In this document: positions 1 through 6,566 of the stretch, piece after piece
How positions within the stretch are numbered: the stretch's first letter is position 1
How the letters are laid out: each line of letters starts with the position of its first letter
Origin: an uncultured Desulfovibrio sp.
GTDB taxonomy: Bacteria > Desulfobacterota > Desulfovibrionia > Desulfovibrionales > Desulfovibrionaceae
Reading direction: 5' to 3'
NCBI GenBank assembly: GCA_900547595.1
Contig: URHE01000039.1
Span: 1-17,791, forward strand
DNA: 17,791 nt
Made by a program: the position numbers and the translations under genes
Notes under the pieces: model-generated
Database searches by the model: none
Told to the model about the DNA's origin: nothing
What the model saw: only the letters and a program-made list of their open reading frames with translations

Positions 1-2
1 CG

Positions 3-197
3 CCGCAGCCGGGTGGGGCCGCGCATCTTGCCGGGCCGGTCATTCCGCTGCACGAGATGGAGCGGATCATGATCGCCAAGGGGCTGGAAGCCACATCGGG
101 CAACCGCACCCAGGCCGCGGAGCTGCTGGGCATTTCCGTGCGCACCCTGCGGAACAAGCTCAATGAGTACCGCGCCCAGGGGCACGCCATCGACTAG
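3..197 (+). CDS. C-terminal end of a sigma-54 enhancer-binding regulator (partial)
   Basis: Only the last 64 codons are in the window; the reading frame is open from base 3 to a TAG at 195-197. The segment carries a Fis/NtrC-type helix-turn-helix: GNRTQAAELLGIS followed by VRTLRNKLNEY is the classic C-terminal DNA-binding helix pair of bacterial enhancer-binding proteins. These proteins bind upstream activator sites and drive sigma-54 RNA polymerase with a central AAA+ domain, which lies outside the window. The gene sits 44 bp upstream of the AGCS symporter on the same strand. A sigma-54 promoter and palindromic putative activator sites lie before xsc further downstream, which makes this protein the natural candidate regulator of that operon (inference). 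The sensory domain is not visible, so the signal is unknown. Confidence 0.85.
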   Translation, partial: PQPGGAAHLAGPVIPLHEMERIMIAKGLEATSGNRTQAAELLGISVRTLRNKLNEYRAQGHAID

Positions 198-241
198 CGC
201 GGGCCTGCCGCGCTTCCTCCTTCCCTAGCAGCGAGAACGCC

Positions 242-1636
242 ATGACAGCCCTCACGCAATGGGTCACTGATTTCAACAGCTTTCTCTGGGGCACGCTCTT
301 CCTCATTCCGCTTCTGTGCGGCACGGGCCTGTTCTATACCCTGCGCCTGCGGTTCGTGCAGGTGCGCAAGTTCGGCCTGGCCCTGCGCTATCTCATGGGC
401 GGCGCCAGCCTCTTCGGGCGCCGGGCGGACAAGAGCGGCATGAGCTCCTTCCAGGCCCTGGCCACGGCCATCGCCGCCCAGGTGGGCACGGGCAATGTGG
501 CGGGCACGGCCACGGCCATGGTGCTCGGGGGGCCGGGGGCGCTCTTCTGGCTCTGGCTGGCGGCCTTTTTCGGCATGGCGACCATCTTTGCCGAGGCCGT
601 CCTGGCCCAGGTCTACAAGACCACCGACAGCGAGGGCCATGTGGTGGGCGGCCCGGCCTGGTACATCACGCGCGGCATGGGCGCCAGATACCGGCCGCTC
701 GCCGTCTTTTTCTCCATTGCCATCATCGTGGCCCTGGGCTTCATCGGCAACATGGTGCAGTCCAACACCATCGCCGAGGCGTTCAACAGCGCGCTGGGCG
801 TGAACAAGCTCCTTGTGGGCGCCGTGGTGGCGGCGCTGGCGGCCCTGGTCTTTTTCGGCGGCCTGGGGCGCATCGCCAGCGTGACGGAAAAGCTCGTGCC
901 CACCATGGCCATCCTCTACATCGCGGGCGGCATCTATGTGCTCGTCAGCCATGCCGGCGCCATCCTGCCGTCCTTCGGCCTCATTTTCGCCGCGGCCTTT
1001 GACCCGCAGGCCGTTTTCGGCGGCGCGGCGGGCATCAGCATCCGCGAGGCCATGCGCTACGGCGTGGCGCGCGGCCTCTTCGCCAACGAGGCCGGCATGG
1101 GCTCCACCCCGCACGCCCATGCCGTGGCAAGAGTGGAACATCCCTGCCAGCAGGGGCTGGTGGCCATCTTCGGCGTTTTCACCACCTTTGTGATCATCAC
1201 CTTCACGGCCATGGTCATCCTGGTTTCCGGCATCTTTGTGCCCGGCGCAGGGCAGGCCACGGGCATCCGCCTCACCCAGGCCGCCTATGCCGTGGACATG
1301 GGGAGCTTCGGCGGCATCTTCGTGGCCGTGTGCCTCTTCTTTTTCGCCTTTTCCACCATTGTGGGCTGGTACTTCTTCGGCGCGCAGAACGTGCGCTTCC
1401 TCTGCAATGGCCGGGGGGTGGGCGTCTACCGCATCCTGGCCGTGGCGTTCGTGGCCGCGGGCTCCTGCCTTCAGGTGGACCTGGTCTGGCAGCTCGCCGA
1501 TCTCTTCAACGGGCTCATGGTCATCCCCAACCTCATCGCGCTCTGGGCGCTGCACAAGGTGGTGGCGCGCCATCTGGACGAGTTCGAGCGCCTGCTGGAC
1601 GGCGCGGTGAAGCATCTTCCCGGCGGGGAGGGGTAG
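242..1636 (+). CDS. Sodium:alanine/glycine symporter family protein (AGCS)
   Basis: This 464-residue inner-membrane transporter has a full-length match in character to the alanine/glycine:cation symporter (AlsT/AgcS) family, which imports small amino acids with Na+ or H+. Family signatures visible are GTGNVAG (residues 82-88), GGPGALFWLW (96-105) and NEAGMGSTPHAHA (282-294), plus about ten hydrophobic segments. The ATG at 242 is preceded only by a weak purine-rich stretch (agcgag). It follows the regulator gene by 44 bp and may be cotranscribed with it. Its position between a putative sigma-54 activator gene and xsc suggests a role in sulfonate metabolism, such as uptake of taurine-like substrates or handling of the alanine made by a taurine:pyruvate aminotransferase. 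The substrate cannot be read from the sequence. Confidence 0.92.
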   Translation: MTALTQWVTDFNSFLWGTLFLIPLLCGTGLFYTLRLRFVQVRKFGLALRYLMGGASLFGRRADKSGMSSFQALATAIAAQVGTGNVAGTATAMVLGGPGALFWLWLAAFFGMATIFAEAVLAQVYKTTDSEGHVVGGPAWYITRGMGARYRPLAVFFSIAIIVALGFIGNMVQSNTIAEAFNSALGVNKLLVGAVVAALAALVFFGGLGRIASVTEKLVPTMAILYIAGGIYVLVSHAGAILPSFGLIFAAAFDPQAVFGGAAGISIREAMRYGVARGLFANEAGMGSTPHAHAVARVEHPCQQGLVAIFGVFTTFVIITFTAMVILVSGIFVPGAGQATGIRLTQAAYAVDMGSFGGIFVAVCLFFFAFSTIVGWYFFGAQNVRFLCNGRGVGVYRILAVAFVAAGSCLQVDLVWQLADLFNGLMVIPNLIALWALHKVVARHLDEFERLLDGAVKHLPGGEG

Positions 1637-1645
1637 CTCCGTCCG

Positions 1646-1717
1646 GGCTCCGCCGCCGGAGCCGTGCCGTCAAATGGCGCATGGCGCGCCATGCGCGTTC
1701 ATGCGCCGCGCGCGGCG
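1646..1717. other. Cluster of hairpins and palindromes after the symporter gene
   Basis: Three consecutive dyads follow the AGCS stop: a stem GGCTCCG/CGGAGCC (1646-1652 with 1657-1663), a perfect 20-bp palindrome (1677-1696, GCGCATGGCG and its complement) and a perfect 14-bp palindrome CGCCGCG/CGCGGCG (1704-1717). None is followed by a T-run, so intrinsic termination is uncertain. They may end the regulator-symporter transcript by structure, or be protein-binding sites. Confidence 0.5.
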
Positions 1718-1737
1718 AAGCCCTGCGCTGCCGGTTC

Positions 1738-1793
1738 ATATGTCCTGGTATCCGGACATATCTGCCCAGATATGTCCATAATTTCAGACATGC
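1738..1793. promoter_or_regulatory. Putative upstream activator sites for the xsc sigma-54 promoter
   Basis: The block holds half-sites ATATGTCC (1738-1745), GGACATAT (1754-1761), ATATGTCC (1770-1777) and a degenerate AGACAT (1786-1791). Two copies of ATATGTCC-N8-(G/A)GACAT start 32 bp apart, roughly three helical turns. The middle two half-sites form a perfect palindrome of 11-bp arms (GGACATATCTG and complement) around a CC spacer at 1754-1777. The block is AT-richer than its surroundings and ends about 95 bp upstream of the sigma-54 -24 element. This is the geometry expected for tandem dimers or higher oligomers of an enhancer-binding protein. The binding protein is inferred, not shown. 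Confidence 0.72.
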
Positions 1794-1885
1794 CTCCATT
1801 GTCACGCGGGAGCCGCCGTTCCACGCTCCGGGAAATTCTCCTGCAAAGCTGCATGGCTGCCGGAGCGGCGGGGAAAAGGCGCTTC

Positions 1886-1901
1886 CGGCACGCTATTTGC
1901 T
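1886..1901 (+). promoter_or_regulatory. Sigma-54 (-24/-12) promoter of xsc
   Basis: The sequence GGCACGCTATTTGC at 1887-1900 matches the sigma-54 core GGCACG-N4-TTGC at every specified base, with the -24 GG at 1887-1888 and the -12 GC at 1899-1900 in the invariant spacing. The expected start of transcription is near 1912, giving a leader of about 100 nt before the xsc ATG. The 9-mer TTCCGGCAC occurs at the promoter (1883-1891 includes its first eight bases shifted through the element) and again at 1904-1912, but the second copy lacks a correctly spaced -12 GC. Activation by an enhancer-binding protein would be obligatory. Confidence 0.82.
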
Positions 1902-2011
1902 CTTTCCGGCACCAATGCTTCTGGTTCCCCGGCGGAATGTGGTCATGCGGCGTCGCCGCAATCCGGGGTGTTCAGCCACTTTCTTACCCAACGCGAAAGC
2001 GAGGAGCGATC

Positions 2012-3763
2012 ATGCCCAAAATGACTCCCAGCGAGGCCATGGCCGAAGTCCTGGTGGAGGAAGGCGTCACCCATGTGAGCGGCATTCTTGGTTCCGCCTA
2101 CATGGATCTGCTCGACCTCTTCCCGGCTGCCGGTATCGACTTCATCTCCGTGCGCCACGAGCAGACCGCCGGCCACATGGAAGATGCCTACACCCGCATG
2201 AAGGGCAAGGCCGGTGTGGTCATCGGCCAGAACGGCCCCGGCATCACCAACTATGTGACCGCCGTGGCCACCGCCAACATGGCCCACACGCCCATGATCG
2301 TCATCTCCCCGAGCGCCGGTTCCGCCTCCGTGGGCTGGGACGGCTTCCAGGAATGCGACACCTGGGACATCTTCAAGCCCATCACCAAGCTTTCCCTGCG
2401 CGTGCCCCATCCCAGCCGCGCCGGCGACGTGCTCCGCACGGCCTTCCGCGCCGCCTATGCCATGCGCGGTCCGGTGCTCGTGGACATCCCGCGCGACTAC
2501 TTCTACGGCGAGATCAACGAGGAGATCCTCAAGCCCTCCCAGTACCGCGTGGCCCCCGGCGGCATCGGCAATCCGGAAATGTTCAAGCACGCCGTCGAAG
2601 TGCTGAAGAGCGCCAAGAACCCGGTCATCGTCTCCGGTCGCGGCGTTGTCGACGCCAACTGCGTGGACGTGGTGGCCCAGCTTGCCAAGCATCTCGCTGC
2701 GCCCGTGGCGTGCAGCTACCTGCACAACGACGCCTTCCCGGCGGACAATCCGCTCTGGGCCGGCCCCATCGGCTACATGGGCTCCCATGCGGCCATGCGC
2801 CTCATGGAGAAGGCCGACGTCATCCTGGCCATCGGCAGCCGCCTGTCCTACTTCGGCACCCTGCCCCAGGACGGCATCAACTACTTCCCCAAGACGGCCA
2901 AGATCGTCCAGATCGACATCAACCCCATGCACATCGCCAAGACCCACCCCATCACCGTGGGCCTGTGCGCCGACGCCAGGGACGCTTCCGTGGAACTGCT
3001 CAAGCAGCTCAAGGAAGCCATGCCGGAGCGTGACAACGCGCCCGTCATCGCCAAGGTCAAGGCCGAGCTCGATGCCTGGCAGAAGGAGATCGACGCCATT
3101 GCCGCCGAGCCCACCCTCGAGGGCCGCATGCATCCCCGCAAGGCCCTGGAAGTGGTCGGCAAGTTCGTCTATGACAACGATGCCATCGTCACCACCGACA
3201 TCGGCAACACCTCCTCCACGGCCAACAGCTACCTGCGGTTCCGCAACCCCAAGCGCGACATCGCCACGCTGACCTTCGGCAACACCGGGTTCGCCTATCA
3301 GGCCGCCCTTGGCGCCCAGCTCTACTGCAAGGAAGCCAAGATGGACAACCCCGTGCTGTCCATCGCCGGCGACGGCGCGTGGGGCATGAGCCTCTTTGAA
3401 GTGCCCACCGCCTGCCAGTTCGACCTGCCGGTCATCGCCACCGTGTACAACAACGGTGCCTGGTGCGCCGAGAAGAAGAACCAGGTGGACTTCTACAACA
3501 ACCGCTTCGTGGGCGCGGACATCTGGTCCAAGTCCTACGCGGACATCGCCCGCGCCATGGGCGCCGACGGCTACACCGTCAACACCCAGGCCGACCTCGC
3601 CGACGCCCTGAACACGGCCCGCAAGAACCGCCGTCCGGCCGTCATCGAAGTCATGACCGACGGCACCCGCCTTGCGCCGCCCTTCCGCCGCGACGCCCTG
3701 GCGCTGCCCACCCGCTATCTGCCCAAGTACGAAAAGCTGGACAAGAAGTACTTCCCCAAATAG
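2012..3763 (+). CDS. xsc: Sulfoacetaldehyde acetyltransferase (ThDP-dependent)
   Basis: This 583-residue enzyme converts sulfoacetaldehyde and phosphate to acetyl phosphate and sulfite, the desulfonation step of taurine and related C2-sulfonate breakdown. It aligns by eye with known Xsc proteins from end to end: MTPSEA near the N-terminus, HEQ with the ThDP-activating Glu at residue 50, VVIGQNGPGI, IPRDYFYG, SYLHND and FGTLPQ. The ThDP/Mg motif is GDG at 453-455 closing with NN at 480-481. The start at 2012 is chosen over in-frame upstream ATGs because GAGGAG (2001-2006) lies 5 nt before it, it begins the family-conserved sequence, and the upstream stretch contains the sigma-54 promoter. Codon choice is strongly biased to C-ending codons, as in a highly expressed gene. 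In a sulfite-respiring organism the released sulfite would feed dissimilatory sulfite reductase (inference). Confidence 0.95.
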   Translation: MPKMTPSEAMAEVLVEEGVTHVSGILGSAYMDLLDLFPAAGIDFISVRHEQTAGHMEDAYTRMKGKAGVVIGQNGPGITNYVTAVATANMAHTPMIVISPSAGSASVGWDGFQECDTWDIFKPITKLSLRVPHPSRAGDVLRTAFRAAYAMRGPVLVDIPRDYFYGEINEEILKPSQYRVAPGGIGNPEMFKHAVEVLKSAKNPVIVSGRGVVDANCVDVVAQLAKHLAAPVACSYLHNDAFPADNPLWAGPIGYMGSHAAMRLMEKADVILAIGSRLSYFGTLPQDGINYFPKTAKIVQIDINPMHIAKTHPITVGLCADARDASVELLKQLKEAMPERDNAPVIAKVKAELDAWQKEIDAIAAEPTLEGRMHPRKALEVVGKFVYDNDAIVTTDIGNTSSTANSYLRFRNPKRDIATLTFGNTGFAYQAALGAQLYCKEAKMDNPVLSIAGDGAWGMSLFEVPTACQFDLPVIATVYNNGAWCAEKKNQVDFYNNRFVGADIWSKSYADIARAMGADGYTVNTQADLADALNTARKNRRPAVIEVMTDGTRLAPPFRRDALALPTRYLPKYEKLDKKYFPK

Positions 3764-3781
3764 GGAACCGGCTGTGAACAT

Positions 3782-3809
3782 GCGGGCCGCCGCTTTGGCG
3801 GTGGCCCGC
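3782..3809. repeat. Strong hairpin just downstream of xsc
   Basis: Twelve-base arms GCGGGCCGCCGC (3782-3793) and GCGGTGGCCCGC (3798-3809) pair with a single G-U wobble around a TTTG loop. There is no T-run. It could stabilise the 3' end of the xsc message or act with the next hairpin. Confidence 0.6.
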
Positions 3810-3817
3810 CGCAGGAA

Positions 3818-3854
3818 GAGGCGGGCCGCCTGCGGGTGGGCCGCCTCTTTCCTT
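3818..3854 (+). terminator. Terminator-like hairpin between xsc and phnX
   Basis: GAGGCGG (3818-3824) pairs with CCGCCTC (3841-3847), with a further CC/GG pairing inside, followed at once by TTTCCTT. This looks like an intrinsic terminator or attenuator that would lower phnX expression relative to xsc if the two share a transcript. No separate promoter for phnX is evident in the 117-bp gap. Confidence 0.6.
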
Positions 3855-3880
3855 AGCAAAATGCTCCAAGGAGCCCGCAG

Positions 3881-4729
3881 ATGGAAAGCAACCCCTTTGT
3901 GCGCCGTGGCCGCCCGTATACCGGGCCTGTGCAGGCCGTCATCCTCGACTGGGCCGGAACGGCGGTGGACCATGGCTGCCGCGGGCCTGTGGCGGTGTTC
4001 ACGCGCGCCTTCGGGCGTTTTGGCCTGGACCCGGAAACCGCCGAGGTGCGCGCCCCCATGGGGCGGGAAAAACGCGAGCATGTGGCGGCCATGCTGGCCA
4101 TGCCGCGTCTTGCCGCCCTCTGGCGGGAACGGCGCGGCCACGCGCCGGATGATGCCGATGTGGACGCGGTGTTCGCTGCCGTGACCGAGCTCATGCCCGG
4201 AACCTTGGCCGACTATGCCGAGCCGGTGCCCGGCTGCGTGGAGGCCATGGCCCGCTTGCGCGAAATGGGGATAAAGATCGGCTCCTGCACGGGCTACAGC
4301 CGCTCCATGATGGAAAACCTGCTGCCGCGCGCCGCCGCCGCGGGCTATGCGCCCGATTGCGTGGTCCCGGCCGACGAGGTGCCCGCGGGGCGTCCCTGGC
4401 CGTGGATGTGCCAGATCAACTGCATGCGTCTGGGCGTTCACCCGCAGGAAGCCGTCATCAAGGTGGGCGACACCGTGGCCGACATCGAGGAGGGCCTCAA
4501 TGCCGGCCACTGGAGCGTAGCCGTCACGCGCACGAGCAACGCGCTCGGGCTCACGGCGGAAGAGGCCGCGGCCATGCCCGCCCCGGAGCTTGCCCGGCGG
4601 GAAGAGGCCCTGGGCCGCAGCTTCCGCGAGGCCGGGGCGCATTATGTGATCTCCTCGGTGGCGGACCTGCCGGAGCTGGTGGAGACCATCGCCGGACGCC
4701 TGCGCCGGGGAGAACGCCCCTGGGCGTAG
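3881..4729 (+). CDS. phnX: Phosphonoacetaldehyde hydrolase (phosphonatase, HAD family)
   Basis: This 282-residue HAD enzyme is predicted to cleave phosphonoacetaldehyde to acetaldehyde and phosphate. Catalytic features of PhnX are all visible: nucleophile motif DWAGT with Asp23 and the diagnostic Ala25; cap-domain Schiff-base lysine Lys64 in MGREKREH; the GSCTGYSRSMM motif II region; PAGRPWPWM with Arg171; and Mg-binding acids in KVGDTVAD (Asp197, Asp201). Retention of the lysine separates it from generic HAD phosphatases. AAGGAG (3868-3873) lies 7 nt before the ATG. It follows xsc by 117 bp containing a terminator-like hairpin. Pairing with xsc is notable because phosphonoacetaldehyde is the phosphonate analogue of sulfoacetaldehyde. 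An uncharacterised activity on a related C2 aldehyde is possible but not needed to explain the motifs. Confidence 0.93.
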   Translation: MESNPFVRRGRPYTGPVQAVILDWAGTAVDHGCRGPVAVFTRAFGRFGLDPETAEVRAPMGREKREHVAAMLAMPRLAALWRERRGHAPDDADVDAVFAAVTELMPGTLADYAEPVPGCVEAMARLREMGIKIGSCTGYSRSMMENLLPRAAAAGYAPDCVVPADEVPAGRPWPWMCQINCMRLGVHPQEAVIKVGDTVADIEEGLNAGHWSVAVTRTSNALGLTAEEAAAMPAPELARREEALGRSFREAGAHYVISSVADLPELVETIAGRLRRGERPWA

Positions 4730-4757
4730 CGCGTTTTCGCAATGAACGTGCGCGCAC

Positions 4758-4777
4758 GCTCCCGCGGATGCGGGAGC
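4758..4777. terminator. Hairpin downstream of phnX
   Basis: A perfect 8-bp stem GCTCCCGC/GCGGGAGC (4758-4765 and 4770-4777) closes a GGAT loop 28 bp past the phnX stop. No T-run follows, so it is a plausible but unproven transcript end. Confidence 0.45.
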
Positions 4778-4797
4778 ACACGCCCGCACCGTAATAA

Positions 4798-4821
4798 GGC
4801 GGAAAATCACGCTTTTCCGCC
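4798..4821. repeat. REP-like hairpin with CACG loop
   Basis: Perfect 9-bp arms GGCGGAAAA and TTTTCCGCC enclose TCACGC. The tip AAAATCACGCTTTT is nearly identical to that of the hairpin at 5092-5125, which suggests a repeated extragenic palindrome family. The arm Ts could also make it a terminator for either strand. Confidence 0.6.
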
Positions 4822-4853
4822 GCTTGTCCCGTTCTGCGGGGAAATGGCGGTAG

Positions 4854-5125
4854 CCGTTAGTAGGCTCTGCCTGCTTACGGATAGCGACAGCGATTTCGTT
4901 GACTGGCTGTCGCGATAGCCAATTGCTGTCTCCATCCGTAGCTTCCTGCGTCGCAACGGCTGGAGCCAGGCAGCGAAACCTGATGGAAATATCTGTCTTG
5001 CAGATATTTTCATCAGTAAAATGCTCTGGTGTCTACTTGCAAAAGTAGACACTACAAAACCCGTAAGGGTTTTGCGGCGGCCTGGCCGGGTTCGTTCGCG
5101 AAAAACCACGCTTTTTCGCGAACGA
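4854..5125. repeat. Array of tandem hairpins in gene-free DNA
   Basis: Five further stem-loops follow one another: CCGTTAGTAGGC/GCCTGCTTACGG (4854-4880, one mismatch and one wobble); a 15-bp stem at 4981-4995 with 5001-5015 (one wobble); a perfect 10-bp stem at 5029-5038 with 5043-5052 closing a GCAA tetraloop; a perfect 8-bp stem CAAAACCC/GGGTTTTG (5055-5074) closing GTAA; and a perfect 14-bp stem at 5092-5105 with 5112-5125. Between 4880 and 4981 shorter repeats of GATAGC and GACAGC on both strands are seen. No convincing gene is present: minus-strand frames run through the palindromes and lack family resemblance. Confidence 0.7.
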
Positions 5126-5381
5126 TCCTGCAAAAATCCTTCAGAATTTTGCGCAGAATTTTTGCAATTAGACACTAGATAGTGTCGTCAATTTGCTTTT
5201 AATTTTGCAATGGTCTGCTATCCTCCCAGAAACGGAGGGAGCCTATGCAAGCCGCACATCGCCGTCACGACATATCCGACAGGGTTGGGAGCTTTTGGAA
5301 CCGCATCTGCCTGGGCGCGAAGGTACTTCTGGTGTGACCGCCCGTGACAGTCGGCGCTTTTTGTAGTGTCTACTTTTGCAA
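5037..5381. mobile_element. Deletion remnant of an IS5-like element (MITE-like)
   Basis: A 23-bp perfect inverted repeat joins 5037-5059 to 5359-5381, both containing GTAGACACTA or its complement. Nested inside, TAGACACTA (5169-5177) and TAGTGTCTA (5364-5372) form shorter terminal repeats. The 9-bp direct repeats TTTTGCAAT lie at 5160-5168 and 5374-5382, as in a target duplication, though a C separates the right copy from the terminal repeat. The inner element is about 204 bp and contains a broken transposase start (separate entry). The outer repeat suggests a second, nested or partial copy. The exact ends are ambiguous. Confidence 0.6.
5245..5366 (+). pseudogene. Frameshifted N-terminal fragment of an IS5-type transposase
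   Basis: After GGAGGGAGCCT, an ATG at 5245 opens MQAAHRRHDISDRV. Shifting frame at 5286 continues WELLEPHLPGREGTSG, then VTARDSRRFL, then TAG at 5364-5366. Together these read like the start of IS5-type transposases. One missing T in a GTTTGG-like run explains the break. The sequence stops where the right-hand terminal repeat begins, so everything after about residue 40, including the DDE catalytic core, is gone. It cannot encode an active transposase. The family call rests on recognition by eye of this short segment. Confidence 0.68.
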
Positions 5382-5393
5382 TCAGACTCCAGG

Positions 5394-5419
5394 AGCCGTG
5401 CCCGCGCGGCGCGGCTTTT
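5394..5419 (+). terminator. Hairpin with short T-run
   Basis: AGCCGTGCC (5394-5402) pairs with GGCGCGGCT (5408-5416) with one wobble, followed by three more Ts. It would stop plus-strand transcription from the phnX side or the insertion-element remnant before it runs into the opposing metalloprotease gene. Confidence 0.5.
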
Positions 5420-5461
5420 CAGATGGTTTGGCGGCTATTCTCTCTTGAATGACAGCGTTTT

Positions 5462-6343
5462 TCATATCTGGAGGGAAATGCCCGTGCCTCCGGGAGCCAG
5501 GGCCGTGGGCATGACGCCGCGCTGGGCCATGGCGGCATAGCTTTCCGCCGCGCGCGCCAGGGCATGGGCGTTTGTCCCGCGCGCATCGGCTTCGGGCGTT
5601 TCCGTCGCCCATGCCGAAGGGGAGGCCATGGCGCGCCGGGGCGCCGGGTTTTCCGCGGCGTCCGCGCGTTCCGACGCTCCGGCGCCGTCCACCGCGCCCG
5701 TGGCGTCCTCGTCCGCCTCCTCCCGTTTCTCGCGGGTCGCGCGCGCTTCCTGCGCCGATGCTTTGGCGGCCACGGCCCGGTCCTGCGCCGAGGGCTCGCC
5801 GGGGGCCAGGGCCGCGCGCCGCACCTGGCGCGCCTTGGCGGCTCCGGCCTCGGGATCGTCCGGCACGGAGGAAACATCAATGGAAACATGGCCGCCAATG
5901 GCGTACTGCCGCCCGTCCGGCCCCTGCTGGTAGGTATAGCTCGGGCCGCCGGAGACATACTGGCCGCCCGCGGCCATGTGCGCCTGCTCATGGGCGCGCA
6001 CCTCGGCGTCGCGCTGTTTGAGCTTGCGCAACTGGGCCTGGGCCTCCGGGCTCAGGCGCAGGGAATCGGACGTGGCGGTTCCGCCGGCGGCATCCGTGGC
6101 CTGCCTGGCGCCGCTCTCCTCCGGGCCGTTGCCCCTGGGGTTGTTTTTGGCGAGGGCTTCCGCGCCGGTCGCATCGTCCCTGCCCCGGCGCCCGTAGTCG
6201 CCCAGACCCGGCAGTCCGGCGGGAGCCGCAAACGCCCGGCCCGGAGCGCGGGTGGCCCCAGCTGTGGCCCCAGCGGTGGCCCCCGCAATGGAGTTGACCG
6301 GCCCGACGGGGCGGGCGCTGATGCTGTGCAGGGCGTCGATCAT
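5462..6343 (-). CDS. SprA-related putative metalloprotease
   Basis: This protein of about 293 residues resembles the SprA-related family of putative zinc metalloproteases. The core is LRKLKQRDAEVRAHEQAHMAAGG, split here as RDAEVRAHEQAH, with the HExxH-like HEQAH at residues 118-122, followed by YTYQQGPDGRQYAIGGHV and a DDPEAGAAKARQVRRAAL segment. The flanks are low-complexity: three Gly-Ala-Thr repeats near the N-terminus and a charged Ala/Glu/Arg-rich tail with coiled-coil character. No signal peptide or membrane segment is seen. The start at 6343 is preferred because MIDALHS begins sensible sequence and AGGA lies 11 nt upstream; an ATG at 6406 would add 21 residues but its purine stretch abuts the codon. 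It is divergent from the hydrogenase genes. The substrate is unknown. Confidence 0.8.
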   Translation of the reverse strand: MIDALHSISARPVGPVNSIAGATAGATAGATRAPGRAFAAPAGLPGLGDYGRRGRDDATGAEALAKNNPRGNGPEESGARQATDAAGGTATSDSLRLSPEAQAQLRKLKQRDAEVRAHEQAHMAAGGQYVSGGPSYTYQQGPDGRQYAIGGHVSIDVSSVPDDPEAGAAKARQVRRAALAPGEPSAQDRAVAAKASAQEARATREKREEADEDATGAVDGAGASERADAAENPAPRRAMASPSAWATETPEADARGTNAHALARAAESYAAMAQRGVMPTALAPGGTGISLQI

Positions 6344-6566
6344 CGGGGCATATATCCTGTGCGGCGAGTGTTCAAAAGGGGTGGCGGTCCGGAAGGGAGA
6401 GCCCATCCTTACTTCTCAATCGGCGGCTTCCGGAAAAACTTGAGGGCCGAACCCGGATCGGCGGAAAAAACCGGCGGACAGCGCCGGAGCCCCTGTTCCA
6501 CGCGGCGACGGGGGGCTGGAGGTCATGCCCTCCGGGCGCGGAGTCGGTGCAAAAGTCTTGCGCCTG

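Noticed and set aside
1904..1921. Second sigma-54 promoter just after the first
   Set aside because: TTCCGGCAC recurs, but the -12 GC does not occur at the required spacing.
1664..2011. In-frame N-terminal extension of xsc
   Set aside because: It would place the sigma-54 promoter and activator palindromes inside the coding region; the ATG at 2012 has a good ribosome site and the family start.
1943..4810. Very long minus-strand open frame (955 codons) opposite xsc and phnX
   Set aside because: It is the antisense of two well-recognised enzymes in GC-rich DNA, has a His/Gly/Asp-rich composition and resembles no family.
4758..5125. CRISPR array
   Set aside because: The repeats are differing hairpins, not identical direct repeats with regular unique spacers, and no cas gene is present.
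4807..5175. Minus-strand frame of 122 codons within the hairpin island
   Set aside because: It runs through five palindromes and an insertion-element end and has no family resemblance; it is most likely spurious, although such repeats are often annotated as hypothetical proteins.
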